64,000 bases of DNA from contig JADKCK010000013.1 of the NCBI GenBank assembly GCA_016718845.1, positions 1-64,000 of the forward strand. The letters run 5' to 3'. Below the pieces are notes generated by a model that was given only the letters and a program-made list of their open reading frames with translations, did no database searches and was not told the DNA's origin. Positions within the stretch are counted from its first letter, which is position 1. Each line of letters begins with the position of its first letter. Source of the DNA: Sphingobacteriales bacterium. Lineage in GTDB: Bacteria; Bacteroidota; Bacteroidia; Chitinophagales; UBA2359. Shown in pieces: positions 59,294-64,000 of the stretch. A program made the position numbers and the translations under genes.

Positions 59294-61098
59294 ATAATGT
59301 TAAAATAAACGATTTTGTTGTTCGATTTGCCAATGTAAATGGCACAGGCTCGGCAAGTGCCAATTTTTTATTTACAAAGGCTATTTTTAGGATGGGTATA
59401 CCTGTTACGCCCAAAAATATTTTCCCGTCGAACATACAAGGCTTACCCACTTGGTACGAGGTGCGGGTAAGCGAAAAAGGCTATTTAGGCAGGCGCGAAG
59501 GCATTGACCTATTGGTTTGTGTTAACCCACAAAGCATGAAAAAGGATATTGCCAGCGTAAAATCAGGTGGCTATTTTTTGTACGATAGCACTAAACCACT
59601 GCACCACGAATTTGAACGCCCCGATATCCATTTTATTGGCGTGCCACTTATGGAGCTAAGTATTAGCGCTTTTAGCGATGCCCGACAACGCCAATTGTTT
59701 AAAAATATTATTTATGTAGGCGCATTATCCGCACTACTAAATATTGAGTTTGCTGCCATAGAACAACTGCTTGCCGAGCAATTTAAAGGCAAAGAAAAAC
59801 TAATACCCGCCAACATTACCGCACTTAATTTGGGTATTGATTATATCCATAAACATTACGATTACCCCTTGCCTATTAGGTTAGAGCGGCGCAATTTGGT
59901 GGGTAATAAGTTGATGATAAACGGCAACAAAGCCTGCGGATTAGGCGCTATTTACGGCGGTGCAACAGTGGCAGCTTGGTATCCTATTACACCCTCAACA
60001 TCGGTTGTAGAAGCATTTGAAAGCTATGCTAAAAAAATGCGCATCGACCCCGTAACCGGTAAAAACAACTTTGCCATAGTACAAGCCGAAGATGAATTGG
60101 CAGCATTAGGTATGGTTATTGGCGCCAACTGGAACGGAGCAAGGTCGTTTACGGCAACATCGGGACCGGGCGTGTCGTTGATGAATGAGTTTTTAGGGCT
60201 GGCATACTTCGCCGAAATTCCAACGGTGCTAATTGATGTGCAGCGAACAGGTCCATCAACGGGCATGCCTACACGCACCCAACAATCGGACATACTGCTG
60301 GCGGCTTATGCCTCGCATGGCGATACTAAACACGTTTTGTTGTTTCCAAGCACCCCTACCGAGTGTTTTGAGCTAACCGCCGAGGCTTTTGACCTTGCCG
60401 AACAACTACAAACACCCATTATTATGCTCACCGACCTTGATTTGGGTATGAACGACCACCTTTGCGAACCGTTTACTTGGGACGATAAGCGCACCTATAA
60501 TCGCGGAAAAGTGCTAACTGCCCAAGACCTTGACAATATGGACCGCTTTGGGCGATACCTAGATGTAGATGGCGATGGCATACCTTACAGAACCTATCCC
60601 GGAACGCATCCTACCAAAGGCTCGTTTTTTACACGCGGTAGCTCGCACAACGAATATGCAGGCTATACCGAAGATAGCGCCGATTATGTAAGAAACGTAG
60701 ATAGGCTATTGGTGAAATGGGAAACGGCTAAAGAACTAGTGCCTGCCCCGCATTTTTACCAAAACAATAACCAATATCCCGATGGCGTGTTGTTTTTTGG
60801 CACCTCGATTTATGCAGCCGAAGAAGCCCTCGATTTGCTACAAGAACAAGGTAATGGTTTTGATGCGATACGTATTAAATCTTTTCCATTTAACAAACAA
60901 GTAGCCCAATTTATAGCCACGCACCAACGTGTTTTTGTGATTGAACAAAACCGAGATGCACAAATGCGCAGCTTACTAATTAATGAGCTAAACACCGACC
61001 CTAAAAAACTAATACCCGTACTAAACTACGATGGTATGCCTATTACCGCCAACCGAATTGTGGAACTGATAAGTAAACATATTGTTGATAACAATTAG
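59281..61098 (+). CDS. korA: 2-oxoacid:acceptor oxidoreductase subunit alpha
   Basis: 605 residues. The N-terminal gamma-type domain (NDFVVRFANVNGTGSASANF, then KNIFPSNIQGLPTWYEVRVS) is fused to the alpha domain (NGNKACGLGAIYGGATVAAW, YPITPSTSVVEAFESYAKKM, ATSGPGVSLMNEFLGLAYF and DVQRTGPSTGMPTRTQQSD). This gamma-alpha fusion matches 2-oxoglutarate:ferredoxin oxidoreductase (KorA) in Bacteroidota and Actinobacteria. It makes acyl-CoA, CO2 and reduced ferredoxin from a 2-oxoacid. The substrate is inferred, not shown. It overlaps the GltD-like gene by 13 bp. Confidence 0.9.
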   Translation: MLKVDNVKINDFVVRFANVNGTGSASANFLFTKAIFRMGIPVTPKNIFPSNIQGLPTWYEVRVSEKGYLGRREGIDLLVCVNPQSMKKDIASVKSGGYFLYDSTKPLHHEFERPDIHFIGVPLMELSISAFSDARQRQLFKNIIYVGALSALLNIEFAAIEQLLAEQFKGKEKLIPANITALNLGIDYIHKHYDYPLPIRLERRNLVGNKLMINGNKACGLGAIYGGATVAAWYPITPSTSVVEAFESYAKKMRIDPVTGKNNFAIVQAEDELAALGMVIGANWNGARSFTATSGPGVSLMNEFLGLAYFAEIPTVLIDVQRTGPSTGMPTRTQQSDILLAAYASHGDTKHVLLFPSTPTECFELTAEAFDLAEQLQTPIIMLTDLDLGMNDHLCEPFTWDDKRTYNRGKVLTAQDLDNMDRFGRYLDVDGDGIPYRTYPGTHPTKGSFFTRGSSHNEYAGYTEDSADYVRNVDRLLVKWETAKELVPAPHFYQNNNQYPDGVLFFGTSIYAAEEALDLLQEQGNGFDAIRIKSFPFNKQVAQFIATHQRVFVIEQNRDAQMRSLLINELNTDPKKLIPVLNYDGMPITANRIVELISKHIVDNN

Positions 61099-61409
61099 AT
61101 TGATATATCAATATAATTATCTATTGCTTTAGTTCAAAAAATATAATATTTTGCTCGGTTTGGTGTTGGTTTCAAAGTTTATTTTGTAAATGCACTAAGG
61201 CTTATAGATAACTTGACTTTAAAAAAATATATTCGTTGCAAACCCACGTTGAGATTGTATACTTTATCACAAAATGCTTTGGGGTTAAAATTAATAATTT
61301 TTGTGTTAAACTTCCTACGGATAAAATTTATGCATTACTTTGTCATGTGCACTTTTTAACGAAATTTATCGTTAAAAAATAATTTATAACTTATAATTTA
61401 TAATTAACA
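61099..61409. other. 311-bp AT-rich gap inside the oxidoreductase operon
   Basis: No gene is seen between alpha and beta subunits. It is AT-rich, with short frames only. Such a gap is unusual because these subunits are normally adjacent; it may hold an internal promoter, but none is convincing. Confidence 0.5.
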
Positions 61410-62462
61410 ATGACCTACATACTTCCTAAATTTAGACACCCTGCATTGCCCAAAAACAAGCTGGGTTATACTATAAAAGAATACGAAGGAGCCTTATCAA
61501 CGCTCTGTGCTGGCTGCGGTCACGATTCTATCAGTGCCGCCATTGTTCATGCTTGTTTCGATTTAAACATTGAGCCACACCGAGTAGCCAAACTGTCGGG
61601 TATTGGTTGCTCGTCAAAAACCCCCACCTACTTTTTGGGCAACTCGCACGGGTTTAACTCGGTGCATGGGCGTATGCCCTCGGTGGCTACTGGCGCTAAT
61701 TTAGCCAACCGCGACCTGATTTATTTGGGTGTATCGGGCGATGGCGACACCGCCTCGATTGGTATGGGGCAGTTTGTACATGTCATACGCCGCAACTTAA
61801 ATATAACTTACATTGTTATGAATAATGGTTGTTATGGTTTAACCAAAGGACAGGACTCGGCTACTGCCGATGAGGGGTCGAAGAACAAAGCGGGCTCGGT
61901 TAATCATTTTCATGCCATTGACCTAGCCGGACTTGCCCTTGAGTTAGGAGCAGGTTTTGTGGCACAAAGTTTTTCGGGCGACAAAACACAGCTTATTCCG
62001 CTAATAAAGGCAGCCATACAACATCGGGGTTTTGCGTTTATTAATGTTGTTTCGCCTTGTGTTACATTTAACAACAATGTAGGCTCTACCAAATCGTACG
62101 ATTATGTAAGGCAACACGTAGAAGCCACCTCAACCATTGATTTTGTGCCAATACACGAAGAAATTGTTGCATCGTATGAGCAAGGAAGCAACCTAAACAT
62201 AAAAATGCACCATGGCGAGGATATTTTATTGCACAAATTAGCCCAAGATTGGGACCCCCAAAATAGGCTTTCGGCGGCTAATGCTTTGCTAAAAGCCCGT
62301 GCCAAAGGCGAAATACTAACAGGTTTAATTTATATAGAGCAAGATAGCAACGACCTACACGACATATTAAACACCAGCAACGAGCCACTAAATGGGTTAA
62401 GCAAGCAGGTGTTATGCCCCCCAAATGAAGCTTTAGAGGCTATTAATGCAGCATTTAGGTAA
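61410..62462 (+). CDS. korB: 2-oxoacid:acceptor oxidoreductase subunit beta
   Basis: 350 residues, thiamine-diphosphate binding. Motifs: LCAGCGHDSISAAIVHACFD, SGIGCSSKTPTYFLGNSHGF, GVSGDGDTASIGMGQFVHVI (GDGD binding Mg-ThDP) and IVMNNGCYGLTKGQDSATAD. No separate 4Fe-4S domain. Together with the alpha subunit it forms the catalytic heterodimer. Full-length and intact frame. A strong terminator follows. Confidence 0.92.
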   Translation: MTYILPKFRHPALPKNKLGYTIKEYEGALSTLCAGCGHDSISAAIVHACFDLNIEPHRVAKLSGIGCSSKTPTYFLGNSHGFNSVHGRMPSVATGANLANRDLIYLGVSGDGDTASIGMGQFVHVIRRNLNITYIVMNNGCYGLTKGQDSATADEGSKNKAGSVNHFHAIDLAGLALELGAGFVAQSFSGDKTQLIPLIKAAIQHRGFAFINVVSPCVTFNNNVGSTKSYDYVRQHVEATSTIDFVPIHEEIVASYEQGSNLNIKMHHGEDILLHKLAQDWDPQNRLSAANALLKARAKGEILTGLIYIEQDSNDLHDILNTSNEPLNGLSKQVLCPPNEALEAINAAFR

Positions 62463-62470
62463 AAATTATA

Positions 62471-62510
62471 CGCTCCAATTTGGTTTTGCCAAATTGGAGC
62501 GTAATTTTTG
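62471..62510. terminator. Terminator after korB
   Basis: ACGCTCCAATTTGG and CCAAATTGGAGCGT form a 14-bp perfect stem with a 5-nt loop, followed by a T run. Confidence 0.9.
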
Positions 62511-62585
62511 GGTGTGTTGAGTAGCCTTATTGTACTTGTTTGGGATATATAGCACAAAATTTGCCCAACGATTTTACCTAAAAGC

Positions 62586-63830
62586 TTAAAAAAAGCGTTC
62601 TACTAAATCTTTTGCATAAGCGGCGGTTAGTTCTACCATCGAAAAATTTAGGAGTTCGCCTGTATAATACGTATTTTGTACGCCTTGTAATGCCTCTAAT
62701 TTGGGGTAATAGCCATTTTGCATTTCGGTGGTATCTACATGCGGAAAATACTTCCATTTTATACTTTTTTCTATCGAAACCAATCTGCCGCCTAACTTCT
62801 CAACGGTGTCTATTAGGTTTTGGTGGATAATTTGGTCCGAAACGCTAAAATCACTTAATACATAAACGGTGTAAATGTTAGTATCGGCGTATCGTTTGTA
62901 CCAAAAAACGGGGTGTCCTTTTTGGGCAGGCATAAAATTGGCGGGTATAAAGCCCGTTTGTTGCGGAAAATTTTCGAGCGCACAAAGGTAAGTTCGATAA
63001 TCAACGTGCTTTATTTTCGAGAAAAGCTCTTGCTCGGTTTGGCTAAGTTCCATAAAGCTTGAACATTCGTCGAGGGGGCAGGTTAGTAATAGCACATCGG
63101 CACTTATTTGTTCGGTATTGGTGTGTATGGTAATGCCATTGCCGTGTCGGTTAATTTGTTGTAAGGTGGTGTTGTACTTTACGTTGTGTTGTTGGGCTAT
63201 TTTTTGCCATAGCGTTTGTATACCCTCGTCGAAGGAATAGATTTTGCCCCTAAAAAACGAAACAAAAGTTTCCCAACTATTATATTTTACAGAGTAGGCT
63301 GCCGGAATTTCGCTCCAATAACCATAGCCAAAGCCTGTAAAATAGCGTTCAAAGTTTCTTTCCACCAAATCAATGCCGTTTACTTTTGCCCAGTGATGAA
63401 AATTGTCGAACAGTTCGGGTTCGGCTTGTGCCAAGCCGGGTTTTTGCACCTCGGGATATTGCCGTAAAAGGCGGTGATAACGCAATAATAATTGCCAAAC
63501 AAAAGATATTTTTTCGGGAAGTGTAAAAATGTCTTCGCACAAATCGCCTGTTTCTAGGTCGTATAAATTGCTTTGCCCCGACACAGATGCCGAGATAGGT
63601 ATGTTGTATTTTTCCACAAGCCCCATAATGGTGGTATTATTGGCAGCAACAATACCTGCTCCTAATTCGTAGCTGTACCCATTGTGCATCACCGAACGAC
63701 ATTTGCCGCCAACAAAGGCTTCTTTTTCGAGAATAAGCACGTTACTGTATCCTTTTTCGCGTAGGGTTTCGGCGGCGGTTAAACCCGCCGCACCTGCACC
63801 TATAATAACAAATCGGGTATCTTTATCCAT
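62586..63830 (-). CDS. FAD-dependent oxidoreductase (amine oxidase / phytoene-desaturase-like)
   Basis: 414 residues from the second Met at 63830. Rossmann FAD motif: FVIIGAGAAGLTAAETLREK followed by LILEKEAFVGGKCRSV. The middle has FERYFTGFGYGYWSEIPAAY and a substrate-binding region without transmembrane helices. The C-terminal YYTGELLNFSMVELTAAYAK closes the FAD site. Fits the flavin amine oxidase/desaturase superfamily; substrate unknown. Intact frame, likely co-transcribed with the partial gene upstream at 63852. Confidence 0.82.
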   Translation of the reverse strand: MDKDTRFVIIGAGAAGLTAAETLREKGYSNVLILEKEAFVGGKCRSVMHNGYSYELGAGIVAANNTTIMGLVEKYNIPISASVSGQSNLYDLETGDLCEDIFTLPEKISFVWQLLLRYHRLLRQYPEVQKPGLAQAEPELFDNFHHWAKVNGIDLVERNFERYFTGFGYGYWSEIPAAYSVKYNSWETFVSFFRGKIYSFDEGIQTLWQKIAQQHNVKYNTTLQQINRHGNGITIHTNTEQISADVLLLTCPLDECSSFMELSQTEQELFSKIKHVDYRTYLCALENFPQQTGFIPANFMPAQKGHPVFWYKRYADTNIYTVYVLSDFSVSDQIIHQNLIDTVEKLGGRLVSIEKSIKWKYFPHVDTTEMQNGYYPKLEALQGVQNTYYTGELLNFSMVELTAAYAKDLVERFF

Positions 63831-63851
63831 CAAAAAAATAAAATTTACGGG

Positions 63852-64000
63852 TTATTTACTAACTCTACTGAGCATATTTTTGCCCAATATAGCCGAAACA
63901 CAAATTACGCCGCCCATCAAAGCACCACCAATACCTGCCGAAAGTACATCTTGACCTGTAAGATATAGGTTTTTTATGGGTGTTGTGGGGCGCAAAACTC
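63852..64000 (-). CDS. NAD(P)/FAD oxidoreductase, C-terminal fragment (CrtI/RetSat-like)
   Basis: The last ~49 residues of a gene cut by the window edge. It reads TPIKNLYLTGQDVLSAGIGG followed by ALMGGVICVSAILGKNML, the C-terminal FAD-binding motif of phytoene desaturase and retinol-saturase-like enzymes. The N-terminal part lies beyond base 64000. It ends 21 bp before the FAD oxidoreductase gene. Confidence 0.75.
   Translation of the reverse strand, partial: VLRPTTPIKNLYLTGQDVLSAGIGGALMGGVICVSAILGKNMLSRVSK

Overview
The window looks like a chromosome segment of a Bacteroidota bacterium, probably Chitinophagales/Sphingobacteriales-like (inference). The evidence is Bacteroidota-type promoters (TAnnTTTG with an upstream TTG), a type 9 secretion (T9SS) sorting tail on a GH16 enzyme, an outer-membrane protein of the PorT-like barrel family, a TamL-type lipoprotein, a short NuoG, and a giant surface protein made of SprB/PKD-like repeats.

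Layout. (1) 1-13262, minus strand: one giant repeat protein. Its signal peptide is near 13262 and its C-terminus lies beyond base 1. It has a beta-helix with a glycine-rich insert, Ig/PKD-like segments and about 26 tandem 73/77-aa repeats. It is split by an IS66-family element (10972-12593) with a perfect 8-bp target duplication. (2) 13303-14515: two small secreted proteins, transcribed divergently. (3) 14808-29848: the second half of a complex I operon (nuoG,H,I,J,K,L,M,N). Accessory genes sit in five of its seven intergenic gaps: two Uma2-like nucleases, an AAA ATPase/TOPRIM pair, a PD-(D/E)XK-like protein, an antitoxin with a gutted PIN toxin, a 56-aa ORF, and a second IS with its own 8-bp duplication. 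NuoK is truncated. (4) 30259-35092: single, mostly unrelated genes, all on the plus strand, several separated by ~120-150 bp attC-like imperfect palindromes. (5) 35338-39151: a rhodanese lipoprotein and a TPR-CHAT protein. (6) 40032-48330: pheT, an outer-membrane barrel protein, DUF3307, DUF2461, two GT2 glycosyltransferases and ribBA. (7) 48460-54127, mostly minus: a MacB/FtsX-type permease, a CDP-alcohol phosphatidyltransferase, a Ser/Thr kinase and a TrmH/SpoU methyltransferase. (8) 54148-64000: TamL, a lipoprotein, a three-gene GltD-like/2-oxoacid:ferredoxin oxidoreductase operon, and two FAD oxidoreductases (one partial).

Quality warning. Many core genes (nuoH, nuoL, nuoN, pheT, the giant protein, both transposases) are broken by one-base indels, mostly in homopolymers, where restoring one base gives a perfect family sequence. 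This pattern fits uncorrected long-read errors better than real decay, so frameshifts alone should not be read as pseudogenes. The IS66 insertion, the NuoK truncation and the PIN deletion are not explained that way.

Best candidates for something new: the attC-like cassette array (31390-34553), the ATPase/TOPRIM pair lodged inside the nuo operon, and that operon as an apparent landing platform for accessory genes.
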